Source: Paenibacillus apiarius (GTDB taxonomy: Bacteria; Bacillota; Bacilli; Paenibacillales; Paenibacillaceae). From it: a DNA stretch of 64,000 nucleotides. Where the stretch lies: NCBI RefSeq assembly GCF_017052585.1, contig NZ_JAFFHZ010000002.1:124001-188000 (forward strand), given 5' to 3'. The translations under genes were made by a program, and so were the position numbers. Of this stretch, positions 12,802-26,100 are shown piece by piece; the first letter of the stretch is position 1, and the number at the start of each line of letters is the position of its first letter. The notes beneath the pieces are model-generated. The model was given only the letters and a program-made list of their open reading frames with translations, ran no database searches and had not been told where the DNA came from.

Positions 12802-14166
12802 TTAGAATACAAAATCGATTTCTTCTGCTAAGGACGCCTCCTCCTCTTCCTCTGCATTGCCGTGCAAGTGAATGTCACCTATACGGATAGCAGGCTGCTC
12901 ACAGATCTGAGCCATGATGGACATTAGATCCTCGGCAAAGTTATCGATCATGTTTGTTGTAAACAATCGGGTACAATATTCAAATTGCCCGCTCATTACA
13001 CCGTCTTCCAGCGCAATCTCAAGCGTCAGATCGAATTTGGCGGCGTAGTGATGTTGCGTATACGGTTCTACGGTCAGCTCATCGAAGCGAACGCTCCGGT
13101 TTTCTGTATTTTGCAAGACGAACATGGTGTCAAACAGCGGATTTCTGCTTAGGCTCCAAACGGCCTGCACGCGCTCCACAAGCTCCGCAAACGGATAATC
13201 CTGATTCTCGTAAGCCGCCAAGGTCATTTCCTTAACCTCCTCCAGATAGGAGAGGAATGACTTCTCCCCGCACGGATAGCTGCGCAACGCAAGCGAGTTA
13301 ACGAACATCCCGATGAGCGGCTCCACATCCGCATGCGTTCTTCCCGCAATTGGAGTGCCCACGATGATATCTTCTTGATCCGAGTATTTATGCAGCAAAA
13401 TCGTATAGGCTGCCAATAACACCATGTACATCGTCGTCCCGGTATGCTCGGCGAGCCGCTGCAGCCCCTCGCTCAAGTGCGAATCCAATACAAAATCAAG
13501 AGTGTCTCCTTCATGGCTCTTATGAGCCGGTCTCGCAAAATCGGTTGGCAATTCCAACTGCGGAAGCTCGCCATCCAAGGCGTCAAGCCAGTAGGCTTCC
13601 TGTTGTTTTATCCGTTCACTCTGCACCTCTGATTGCTGCCATGCGGCATAGTCCTTGTATTGGATGCGCAGCGGCGGCAGCTCTTCTCCGCTATACAAGC
13701 GGGCAAATTCCTCCACCAATATGCCCATAGAGACTCCATCGGAGATGATGTGATGCATGTCAAACAACAGAATATGATGTATCCGGTCCAATTCAATCAG
13801 ACCTACACGAAGCAAGGAAGGCTGCTCCAAATCAAAGGTCCGGATGAATTGACCCGCGATTGCTTCAACCTCTTCTTCGCTTGCCTGCATATACTCCACC
13901 GCAAATGCCGCATCCCGATGCACGCGCTGCATCGGCTCGCCGTCCACCATCTCGAAGCTGGTGCGGAACACTTCATGACGCGCGATTAATCCGCGGAACG
14001 CTGCCTCGAATCGATTCCGGTCCAGTTGCCCTCTGAGCGACATCGCTCCCGGCATGTTGTAGCTTAGTTCGGCCCCTTCCAGCTGCTGCAAGATGTACAA
14101 CCGCTTCTGTGCGGAAGACAGCGGATAATACTCGCTTGCTTCGGCCTGCGGAATGGCCTGGAACTC
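12802..14166 (-). other. Terminal C domain and acidic docking tail of PbtA
   Basis: A complete LCL-type condensation domain (starts near EYYPLSSAQKR; HHIISDG at about residue 6313) lies at the very end of PbtA with no A domain after it. The last ~20 residues are rich in Glu and end in hydrophobic residues (EEIDFVF), as in C-terminal docking motifs of NRPS subunits. It should condense Ser5 with the Val loaded by PbtB. Confidence 0.8.
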
Positions 14167-17100
14167 CCGTTGTTCCATTCTGTCGATAGCGAGTGCCATG
14201 TCTTCGAGAATCGAATAGCGGAACACGTCTCTCAAAGGCAGATTGATGTTCAGTTCTTTATTCAGCTTGCTAACCAAGGTAGTGGCGCGCAAGGAATGTC
14301 CCCCGAGTTCGAAGAAGTCGTCCTTCACGCTGACATGTTCCAGTCCGAGCACATCTTGCCAGATTCGCACCAGCTTCACTTCCAGCAGCGAGCGCGGCGC
14401 AACATGTTCCTTGCCGCTGCGCATGCTTCCTCCCGGAGCCGGAAGCGCCTTCCGGTCGAGCTTCCCGTTCGGTGACAACGGCAGTCGCTCCAGCTGCACG
14501 AAGTACGATGGAATCATGTAGCCCGGCAATTCTACAGCCAACGCTGATCTCAGCTCGCTTACCTGCAATTCGCTATCCGCGGCGAAGTAGGCGCATAATG
14601 CCTTCTGCCCGCTCTCATCTTCCCTTGCGACGACGACCGCTTCCCGTATGGCTGCCACTTGCACCAGTTGGGCCTCGATCTCGCCGAGCTCGATGCGATA
14701 CCCACGGATTTTCACCTGATGGTCGATCCGGCCTAAATATTCGATGCTGCCGTCCGGCATCCAGCGGGCTAAGTCGCCTGTCCGGTACATCCGCGCTCCC
14801 GGCTTGAACGGAATCGTCACGAATTTCTCGGCCGTCAGCTCCGGCCGCTTCAAGTAGCCTCGCGCCAAGCCCACACCCGCGATGCATAACTCTCCGGCTA
14901 CGCCAATCGGCTGCAGTTGATCTTGACGATTGACGATATAAATTTGCGTATTGTCAATCGGCTTTCCAATCGGCACGCTCGTATATGGCTGCCCAGCCTC
15001 ACAATCATAGTACGTCACGTCTACGGTCGCTTCCGTCGGCCCGTACAGATTGATCAGGCGCGCTCCACTCGCCGGCGCAATGCAACGCTCGAATCTCTCA
15101 ACTTGCGAGAGGGTCAGCGCCTCGCCGCTTGCGAATACCCGCGAGAGTGCCGCTAAGCTGCGCTCCCGTTCCGCAATAGGCTGCTCCTCGACATATTCGA
15201 GGAAGGCATGCAGCATGGACGGCACAAAATGCATCGTGCTGATATGCTGCTGCGCGATCGTATCCAGAATGACGGCCGGGTTCTTCTCCCCTCCGACCGG
15301 CAGCAGGCACACTTTGGAACCGACGAAGGCCCACCAGAACAACTCCCAGACGGAGACGTCAAATGTGATTGCCGTCTTCTGCATAATCGTATCGTTGGCG
15401 GTGATCGGATATTGCTTCTGCATCCACAGCAAGCGGTTGATGACAGAACCGTGCTCGACCAGAACCCCCTTCGGTTTGCCCGTCGTCCCCGACGTATAGA
15501 TGACATAAGCGGCATCGCTGGCCTGGTTGACCCATTCCAGATTCGATCCATCTTCGGCATAGGAGCTCGCATCGTCCAGATTGACGATGCGGCCTGCAAA
15601 GGACACGCTCTCTCTTGAGCGGTCTTGCAGCAAGAGCACCTGCGCTCCCGAATCTTCCAGCATGTAGTGAATGCGCTCCTCTGGAAAATCCGGAGCAATC
15701 GGCACGTAAGCCCCGCCAGCCTTCAAAATCGCCATGATGCCGACCATCATCTCGAGCGAACGCTCGGCCATAATGCCGACACGCTGATCCGGCTCAACTC
15801 CTTGCGCTCGCAGCGTCCGGGCCAAGCGGTTCACACACTCGTTCAGTTCCCGGTACGTCAGCTGTTCCTGCTCGAACATGACCGCCACCGCATCTGGAGT
15901 TCGTTCAACCTGTTCTTCGAACATCTGATGGATCGTCTTCTCCCGCGGATAGTCCGCTGCCGTATCGTTGAATACATCTACAATTTGCGCTTTCTCCGCT
16001 GCAGTCGCGAGCTCCAGTTCTCCCACCGATATTTGCGGGTTGGCCGTAATTTGCTCAAGCACATGCACCAGATGCCCCTTCAACCGCTCGATGCTCGCTC
16101 TGTCGAACACGCTTCCGTTGAAGTCGAAACGAACGACGAGTTCTTCGCCCGGCACGACCATTAGATTGAAATCATAGTTCGTTTGTTCTGCCACTTCGAC
16201 GTCCGTGATGCTCAGCGTTCCACTGTCCTTGCTTCCGGTTTGCTCCATCTGCTCATCCACCGGATAGTTCTCGAACACCATAATATGGGATATTAACTCC
16301 TGCTTTTGCGCACACTGCGCTTGTATCTCATACAACGGATAATAATCGTATCGGCCAGAGTCCAATGCCTGCTCCTGCAGCCGTCTCATCACCTGAGTAA
16401 AGCTCGTCTCCGCCGCGCAAGCGACGCGCACCGGAATCGTGTTGATGAACAGCCCGATCATCGTTTCAATTCCCGGAATTGCTGCCGGTCTGCCCGAAAC
16501 GACCCCGCCGAACACCACATCGTCCGTGCCGTTGTATTTCTGCAGAATGATGCCCCAGGCCGCCTGCAGCAATGTATTCAGCGTCACTGAATGCTGCTTG
16601 GCCAGTTGGCTCATCCGTCCTGTCAAGGTCTTGCCCAGTTCGCACACGATATGCTCCAGCACGTAAGCTTCGTCTCGCCCTTGCGTCTTCCCTTGCGGCA
16701 GCACCGTCTGTTGGTCGTACCCTGCTAAGTATTCGCTCCAATACCCAGCTGCTGCCTCCTCGTCCTGCTGCTCCAACCACTCGATATACTGGCTATAGGA
16801 CGACTGAGTGTACGCTGGCAGTGCCTGTTCATCGTGATGCTGTTTCATGTAGGCGCTATATGTGTCGAACAGCTCTTGCGTCAGCTGCGGTAAGCACCAG
16901 CCATCCATCAGAATGTGGTGAGAGCTCCAGAGCACGCGGCAGCTGGCTGCTCCCGTGCGCATCAGCGCTACCCGCACCAACGCATCCCGCTCCAAATCAA
17001 ATCCCTTCAGCTTATCTTCCCTTGCGGCGTGCTCGATATGTGCAGTCTGCTCGGCTGCTGGCAGATGGCTTAGATCTTCATAGACGAATGCAATCCGCTT

Positions 17101-20100
17101 GTCCCGGTACACAATTTGCAGTGGTTCGCCGTTCCATCCGCTATAGAAGTTCGTCCGGAGTACCGCATGGCGCTTAGCCAATACGTTCAAACTCATGGCG
17201 AAGACATCCACATCGAGTACTCCCTGTATGGTGAATCGGGTTTGCTCGAAATAAGCGCCCGCCTGTTGATCGATAGCGTTGTGGAACCACATGCCCTTTT
17301 GCATCGGCGTCAACGCATATATATTTTCGATCTCGCCGACGTGCCGCGTTTGCTCCACAATCAGCTCCAATTCCTCGACACTCAATCCCTGCAACAGCAC
17401 ATCGCTCGGCGTCAGTTCCGTGCGCTCTTTCGCCGCGCAGTGCGCAATAATCTCCTGCAAGCTCTCATGCAGGCGCCCGGCCAGCTCCTCCATCGTCTCC
17501 CTGCGGTATTCCTTCCGGCTGTAGCTCAGGTCAAAGGACAACGATCCGTCCGAAATGCCTCCGTTGATGTCCAATGCGTATTGGCGCACTTGCTTGCCGC
17601 TTGTATCCGTGCCGCTCGAATACGGGGACATCTCCATCCCGTTGCTGTTCAGATCTTGATCGAACTGCCCCAAGTAGTTGAAGCTGATCTCGGGTGCTGA
17701 GCCCCACGCCGCGTCGTCCATTGTTCCAGACAGATATCGGCAGATGCCATACCCGATCCCCTTGTGAGGAATTTGGCGCAAGTCCTCCTTCACCTTTTTG
17801 ACGCGATGGGACAAGCTCTTGTCCGGCTCTATCTCAAGCAGCACCGGATACTCGCTCGTAAACCAGCCGACCGTGCGTGAGATATCGACGTCCTCTATGA
17901 TGGACTCGCGGCCGTGTCCTTCCAGATTCACCAGCATGCGATCACGGCCGCTCCATTGCTGGATGGCCATTCCAAGCGCCGTCAACAGAATGTCGTTCAT
18001 GTCGGTGTTGTATGCCCGGTGGACGTGCTTCAGCAGTTGTTCCGTATCCTCCCGGCTCCATTGGACGGTGACAGATTCGCTATCCCGCTGCAAAGAAACA
18101 CTTGCTGTCCGATCTTTCGGCAGCGGCTTCGTGTTCGAATGCGCGATACGCTGCCAATACGCTCGTTCCTGCTCCATGGCCGGACTCTGCGCGTATCCTC
18201 TCAGCTGCTCGGACCAGGTTAGATAGGAGTCCGTCTTCGCCGGCAGACGGATCGCTTCTCCATTTAGCGCCTGCTCGTAACCTGCCGCGATATCCTCCAG
18301 CAAGATCCGCCATGAGACTCCGTCGATAACGGCATGGTGAATGATGATTAACAAATGATGCCCATGCGCGCAAGTGAATAACCCCGCTCTGAGCAGCGGA
18401 CCAGCTTGCAAATCAATACTGCTCTGTATCTCGTTCGCCTTCGTTTCGATTGCCTTGTAGCACGCCGGATCATCCGTGAAGTCCGCCACGTCGAGGCTAT
18501 AGAGCTCGCCTTCTCCGATCCCTCTGTTCCAGGCTGCATACCCGTGCTCCGTCTTGCGGAATACCATCCGCAGCGCATCGTGATGCTCGGCGATCTTCTC
18601 CAGCGTCTTGCGAATCGCCGCTTCGTCGAAGCCTTCCTTCCGGTACAGCATGATCGATTGGTTATAGTGATGCGGGTCGGCGAACCGCTGCCCGAAGAAC
18701 CAGTGTTGAATCGGCGTCAGCGCCGCCTCGCCTGTCACTGCGCCTTGGTTGGCTTTCCTGCCAATCGGCTGAAGATGCGGACTGAGCTCCGCGATAGTCG
18801 GATATTTAAACATGTCGCGTATCTCCAGCTTGTAACCGGCCTGATGCAGCCGGGAAGACACTTGAATCGATTTGATGGAATCGCCGCCCAGTTCGAAGAA
18901 GTGATCCATCAATCCAACCTGCTTCGCACCCAATACAACCTGCCACACGGCTGCCAGTGTCTTCTCTGCCTCGGTTCGCGGCGCGACATACTCTGCTCCG
19001 GTATACGCATTTCCTTCTGGAGCCGGCAGTCCCTTGCGATCAACTTTGCCGTTCGGAGTCAACGGCATGCGCTCCAATTGCACAAAATGCGCAGGAATCA
19101 TATAGTCCGGCAATTGTTGGGCCATCGATGCTCTCAGCTCGCCTGCCGTTAGAGCGCTGTCTGCAACGAAGTATGCGCACAACACCTTATGTCCGCTTCC
19201 ATCCTCCCGCGCAACGACGGCCGCTTCGCGGACGCCTGCCGCTGCCAGCAGCTTAGATTCCACTTCGCCAATCTCAATGCGATACCCTCGAATCTTCACT
19301 TGATGGTCGATCCGGCCCGCATATTCGATGTTGCCGTCCGGCAGCCAGCGGGCCAAGTCGCCCGTCCGGTACATCCGCGCTCCCGGCTTGAACGGATCGT
19401 CTACGAATTTCTCGGCGGTCAAGTCCGGCCGATTCAGATAGCCGCGGCCGACGCCGGCTCCGCCGATATATAATTCACCCGTGAGACCGATAGGCTGCAG
19501 CGAGCGGTTATCATCCAAAATATACATCGTTACAGCCGGAAGGGGTTTGCCAATCGGCAACGTCCGCAACGCATCCGGCGTTGTCCGTTCATAGTAGCAA
19601 GCATCGACGCAAGCTTCAGTCACGCCATAGCTATTCAGTATTCGCATGTGTGAACCGCAGCGCTCGGTCAGCTTATGGAATTCTGCCGCCGGGCAATGGT
19701 CCGAACCCACGATTAACATCTTCAGGCTGCTGATGTCCAAGTCGTTGTCGTACACATAATCCATGAACGGGATGACGAGGGCCGGTGTCGATTCAAACAT
19801 CTGTATCTGATGCTTGCGAATCAACTCCGTGATCGCCGCCGGGTTCGCCCGCGCCTCCTCCGGACACAGAATAAGCTCTCCACCATACAGCAGCGTGCGG
19901 ACCATATCCCCCGAGAACACGTCAAACGAGAAGCTGGCCCACTGCAGCCAGCGGATACCTTCCTCCTCCAGGCGATATTCGCGTTTCCAGGCGTCGGCCA
20001 TGGCCACCAGTTGTCTGTGCTCGATCATGACGCCTTTCGGATTGCCCGTCGTTCCTGATGTGTAGATGACATACGATAAATGCGCCGGCTCATTGAGCGG

Positions 20101-23100
20101 CTTCAAGTTGGTGCCGTCTTCATGATAGAACGCTTCTTCGTCCAGAATCACCCATGTCCCGGCAAACGCTGCGCTTGCTTGCAAATGACGCTGGGCCAGC
20201 AGCACCTGCGCGTGCGAATCGTCCAGCATATAGCGAATGCGATCCTCCGGATATTTCGGGTCGATTGGCACATAGGCTCCGCCGGATTTCAAGATGGCCA
20301 TAATGCCCACGATCATCTCCAGCGAGCGATCGGCCATGATGCCGACCAGTTGCTCAGGCTCCACTCCCTCTGCCCGCAGCGTGCGCGCCAGCCGATTCGC
20401 CCGTTCGTTCAGCTCCCGGTACGTCAGCTGCTTGTCCTCGTGTACGACCGCAATCCGATCCGGCGTGCGCTCCACTTGCTCCTCGAACAATTGAGACACC
20501 GTTTTCTCCTGCGATTGCCCTGCCTCCGCTCCGTTGAACACATGTTGAATCTGATCCTTCTCCACTTCCGTGAGCATGCCGAGCGAAGCCAGCTTAGCCT
20601 CCGGCTGGTTTACAATGGAATGGATTAACTGTTGGAAGTGCTGTGCCATACGTTCTGCCGTGTCCGTCTTATACAAGGCAGTCGCATATTCGAGACTGCA
20701 TTCCAGCCCGTCATTCTTTTCCGACACATCCAAGCTCAGATCGAATTTGGACATCGTGTACTCGCTCGGATACGGCGTTAACCGCAGTCCTTCGAGCGGG
20801 AAATTCCCGGGTTCCGTATTATTCAAGGCGAACATGGTGTCGAACAACGGATTGCGGCTTAAATCTCTTTCGACCCGCAATTGCTGCACCAGTTCTTCAA
20901 ACGGATAGTTCTGGTGTTCATAGGCTCCCAAGGTCGTTTCCTTTACTTCCGCCAGATAGGACAGGAATGTTTTGTCTCCTGCCGGATAATTGCGGATGGC
21001 CAGCGTATTGACGAACATCCCGATGAGCGGCTGCAGATCCCCGTGGGTTCTGCCGGCAATCGGCGTGCCCACGATGACATCCTCTTGGCCCGTATACTTA
21101 TGAAGCAGGATGGTATAGGCCGCGAGCAGCACCATATACAGCGTTGTCCCAGTGTCGGCGGCAATCCGGCGCAATCCTTCGCTCATATGCGGATCGATGC
21201 CGAAAGCAAGCGTGCTGCCAGCATACTGTTGCACGGCAGGACGCACATAGTCCGTCGGCATTTCCAATACCGGAAGTTCTCCGCGAAGCGCGTCCAGCCA
21301 ATATCCTTCCTGCCTCTTCATCCAATCCTGCTGCGCTTCGGAGAGCTGCCATGCGGCATAATCCTTGTATTGGATGCGAAGCGGCGCTAATTCTGCTCCG
21401 GCGTACAAACGGACGAACTCTTCCACCACAATCCCCATCGAGACGCCGTCGGAAATGATGTGATGCATATCATACAAGAGCACATGACGTTCCTTGGCCA
21501 GCTCAAGCAGTCCGATTCGCAGCAGCGGCGGCTTCGCCAAATCGAACGTGCGGACGAAGTCCCGTACGATCGCCTCGACTTCTTCCTCTTCCGCCTGCCG
21601 ATATTCCACCGTAAAATCCACTTTCTCATCTATTCGCTGCACCGGCTCGCCATTCACCATTTCAAAGCCGGTGCGCAATGTTTCATGGCGAGCTACAAGC
21701 CCGCGGAACGCTTGTTCGAGCTTCTCGCGGTCGAGCATTCCTTCAAGGAGCAATACGCCCGGCATATTGTAGCCCTGCTCCGCCCCTTCGATCTGATGGA
21801 GAATATACAGCCTCTTCTGCGCGGAGGATACCGGGTAATACTCTCTTGCTTCAACCGCCGGTATGGACATATACTGGCGCTGCTCCTTCTCGGCAATCGC
21901 GGCGGCCATCTCCTCAATCGTCGCGAAGCGGAAGACGTCCCGCAACGGAAGATTAACCTGCATCTCCTGGTGCACGGTGTTCACCAGTGCAGTTGCACGC
22001 AAGGAATGTCCGCCAAGCTCGAAGAAATTATCTTTCACTCCGATGCGTTCCAGTCCAAGCACATCTTGCCAGATACGCGCCAAGTCGGCCTCCAATGGGG
22101 TCCGCGGCGCTATATATTCCGTTCCGGTATTGACGCTGTCCTCTGGAGCCGGCAGGGCTTTGCGGTCGATTTTGCCATTAGGCGTCAGCGGCATCCGCTC
22201 CAACTGCACGAAATAGGCCGGAATCATATAGGCCGGCAGTTCCTGCGACAGCTCTTGCCTCAATTCGCCCACCGTGAGTTCCCGGGCGGCTACGAAGTAC
22301 GCGCATAGCTGCTTCTCCCCGCGTCCGTCTTCCCGCGCGATGACAATGGCCTCCCGTACAGGCGCCGCCTTCGTCAATTGGGCTTCCACTTCGCCGAGCT
22401 CGATCCGGTAACCGCGAATTTTCACCTGATGATCGATACGTCCCAAATATTCGATATTGCCGTCCGGCAGCCAGCGCGCCAAATCACCCGTTCTGTACAT
22501 TCGTCCGCCCGGCTCGAAAGGACTATCCACGAACTTGTCAGCCGTCAGTTCCGGACGGTGCAAATAGCCGCGCGCCAAGCCATCGCCCGCTACGTACATT
22601 TCTCCGGCAACGCCCACAGGCACGCATTGGCGATTCGCATCCAGCACATAAATTTTCAATGTTGGGATCGGGCGCCCGATATTGCTCTTCGCTTGTTCGA
22701 TTTCCACGTGAGTAATTTCTTTATAAGTGACATGGACCGTCGTTTCGGTTATTCCATACATATTGATCAACTGGGTATGCGGATATTTCGTTTTCCAATC
22801 TTTGAGCAGCTGCGGATTTAACGCTTCTCCTCCGAATATGACTTTTCTCACTTTCAACTCTTGTCCGGGCTCTGTGAGAGCTTCCCGCAGCAGCTGATAA
22901 AAATAAGTCGGTGTCTGATTCAATATGGTCACTTGCTGCTCATGAAGCAGCTGCAGGAACTGCGCCGGATTCTTGGCCGTCAGCTGCGGAACGACTACCA
23001 ATCTGCCTCCGTATAACAGCGCTCCGTACATCTCCCAGACCGAGAAGTCGAAGCAGAAAGAATGGAACAGCGTCCATGTATCGGCTGAATTGAAGTCGAA

Positions 23101-26100
23101 CAGATTTCTGCTGTTGAACAATAACCGTACGACATTTTTATGCTCGATCAAGGTTCCTTTCGGCTTGCCGGTCGTTCCTGAAGTATAGATGACATAAGCC
23201 AGATCGGACGGCGTGTTGTTCGTCCCCGGATTCGAACGGTCTTCAGCGAAGGATTGCTCGTCGTCAAGCATGACGGCTGTCCCTTCAAAGCCTGCTCTGT
23301 CCCGCAAATGATGCTGAAGGAGCAGCACCTGCGCTCCGGAATCCTCCAGCATGTAGCGAATCCGCTCTTCCGGATATTCCGGATCAATTGGCACATAAGC
23401 CCCGCCGGCTTTTAGAATAGCCAGAATGCCGACTATCATTTCCGGAGAACGCTCGGTCATAATGCCAACCAAGCTGTCTGCTTGCACATCTTTTTCCCGC
23501 AGCGTATGCGCCAAACGATTGGCCCGTTCGTTCAATTCCCGATAGGTCAACTGAACATTTTCGCAACTTACAGCCACTGCATCCGGCGTCCGCTCCGCTT
23601 GTTCTTCGAACAACCGGTGGATCGTCTTCTCCCGCGGGTAGTCCGCAGCCGTATCATTGAACCGCTCCACCAGCTGAAGCTTCTCTTCAGCCGTCAACAT
23701 CTCCAGCCTGTCCAACCGGGCCGACGGTTCGACAGCGACGGCAGCGGCCAACTGGCCGAAATGCTGTGCCATGCGTGCGACCGTTTCCCGCTGGAACAAG
23801 GCAGTCGCGTATTCAATGCTGCATGCAAGCCCGTCCTCTTTTTCTTCGATATGGAAGGTCAGGTCGAACTTCGCGATTGGATGTGCTGCCGGGTGCGGCA
23901 ACAGCTGCAGCCCATCGATATCGAACGTTCCCTGCTCCGTATTCTGCAGGACGAAGACCGTATCGAACAACGGATTGCGGCTTGCGTCCCGCGGCACCCG
24001 CACATTTTCCACCAATAGCTCGAATGGATAATCCTGATGCTCGTACGCCCGCATCGTTGTGTCTTTGACTTCCTCCAAGAAGGACAAAAACGTCTTCTCC
24101 CCGGCAGGATAGTTGCGAATAGCCAACGTATTGACGAACATCCCGATGAGCGGCTGCACATCTCCATGCGTTCTGCCTGCAATTGGCATGCCCACGATGA
24201 TGTCTTCTTGCCCTGTGTATTTATGCAGCATGGTCTTATATAGCGCCAGCAGCACCATATACAATGTAGCCCCAGACTCGGCAGCCAATTGCTTGAGGCG
24301 CTTGGCCTCGCGCTGCTGAATCGCGAATTCGAGCGTATTGCCTTCATAGCTCCGGAATAGCGGCCGCGCATAGTCTGTCGGCATTTCCAAGACCGGCAGC
24401 TCACCGCGCAGCGCATCCAGCCAGTACGCTTCCTGCCGCTTCGAGCGTTCCTGCTGCGCTTCGGACAGCAGCCAAGCCGCATAATCCTTGTATTGAATGC
24501 GTAAAGGCGAGAGCTCCTCTCCGTCATACAACCGGACGAACTCTTCGATCAGAATCCCGATCGAGGCCCCGTCGGATATGATATGGTGCATGTCGAACAG
24601 CAGAAGATGGCGCTGCTCCGCAAGCTTGACCAGACCGATTCGCAAGAGCGGAGGCTTCTGCAAATCAAACGCGCGGATGAAACCGCGAACTGCTTCATCA
24701 GCCGCTTCTTCGCTGGCCTGCGCATACTCCACCGCAAAATCCATTTCTTCGTATACCCGCTGCACAGGTTCGCCGTTCACCATTTCGAAGCCGGTGCGCA
24801 GCGTCTCATGCCGCGCAATCAGCTGGCGGAACGCCGTTTCGAGCCGCTCCCGATCAAGGGCTCCCGCGAGCGTCATCACGCCCGGCATGTTGTAGGTCTG
24901 TTCCGCTCCCTCCAACTGCTGCAAAATATAGAGCCGTTTCTGGGCGGAAGACACCGGATAGTATTCTCTCTCGGCGACCCGAGGGATCGCGCTGTATATC
25001 TCTTGCTCCATCCCGCCAATCACTTGAGCAAGCTCTTCGATCGTAGGGAAGCGGAATACCTCGCGCAGCGGCAGGCTGACGTTCATCTCTTGGTGAAGCT
25101 TGCTAACCAGCGTCGTTGCGCGAAGAGAGTGTCCGCCAAGGTCGAAGAAGCTGTCCTTTACGCTTACCTTGTCAACGCCGAGCACTTCTTGCCATATTTG
25201 AGCCAGCTTGGCTTCCAGCGGCGTCCGCGGCGCTACATGTTCCAGTCCGGTGTTCATGTGTCCTTCCGGTTCCGGGAGCGCCTTGCGATCGATCTTTCCG
25301 TTCGGCGTCAGCGGCATCCGCTCCACCTGCACAAAATGCGTTGGGATCATGTACCCCGGCAGCTCTTGCGACAAGGACGCTCTCAACTCGCTTGCCGTAA
25401 GCTCTTTATCCGCTGCATAGTACGCGCACAGCGCCTTCTGGCCGCTGTCGTCCTTCCGCGCGATCACGACCGCGTTCAGAACCGATTCCACCTTCAGCAG
25501 ATGCGCTTCCACCTCGCCAATCTCAATCCGGTAACCGCGGATTTTGACTTGATCATCGATTCGTCCCACGTACTCGATCGTTCCATCCGGCAGCCATCTC
25601 GCCAAGTCGCCTGTGCGGTAAAGCCGTGATGCAGGCGCTATTGGACTGTCCACGAACTTCTCTGCGGTCAGTTCCGGACGGTTCCAGTACCCTTGGGCCA
25701 GTCCGTCTCCGCCTGTGTACAGCTCGCCGACCACCCCTGCTGGCAGCAGCTTGCCCGCTGCATCCAGCACGTATGCTTGCGTATTGCCGATTGGACGACC
25801 AATCGGTATGGATGGACGCTCCACATCCGCTGCAGAAATTTCATGGCAGCAAGTAAAGGTTGTATTCTCGGTTGGTCCATATCCATTGATTAGGCGAATT
25901 CCGTTATACCGCTCCAGAACCTTTTTGGCATGCGTCTTGGAGACGACGTCTCCTCCCACAAGCAATTGCCGAACTCCTTGCAAAGCTTGGAGCTGATTCT
26001 CGACCATGACTTGGAACAGTCCTGCGGTCAACCAGAGGATCGTCACCTGGTGCCGCTCAATGGCCTGCGCCCATTCGGCCAGCGAAACATTGCCTGATGG

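Noticed and set aside
24583-25629. 348-codon plus-strand frame opposite pbtA
   Set aside because: Same antisense shadow pattern as in other modules; no ribosome-binding site or protein motif.
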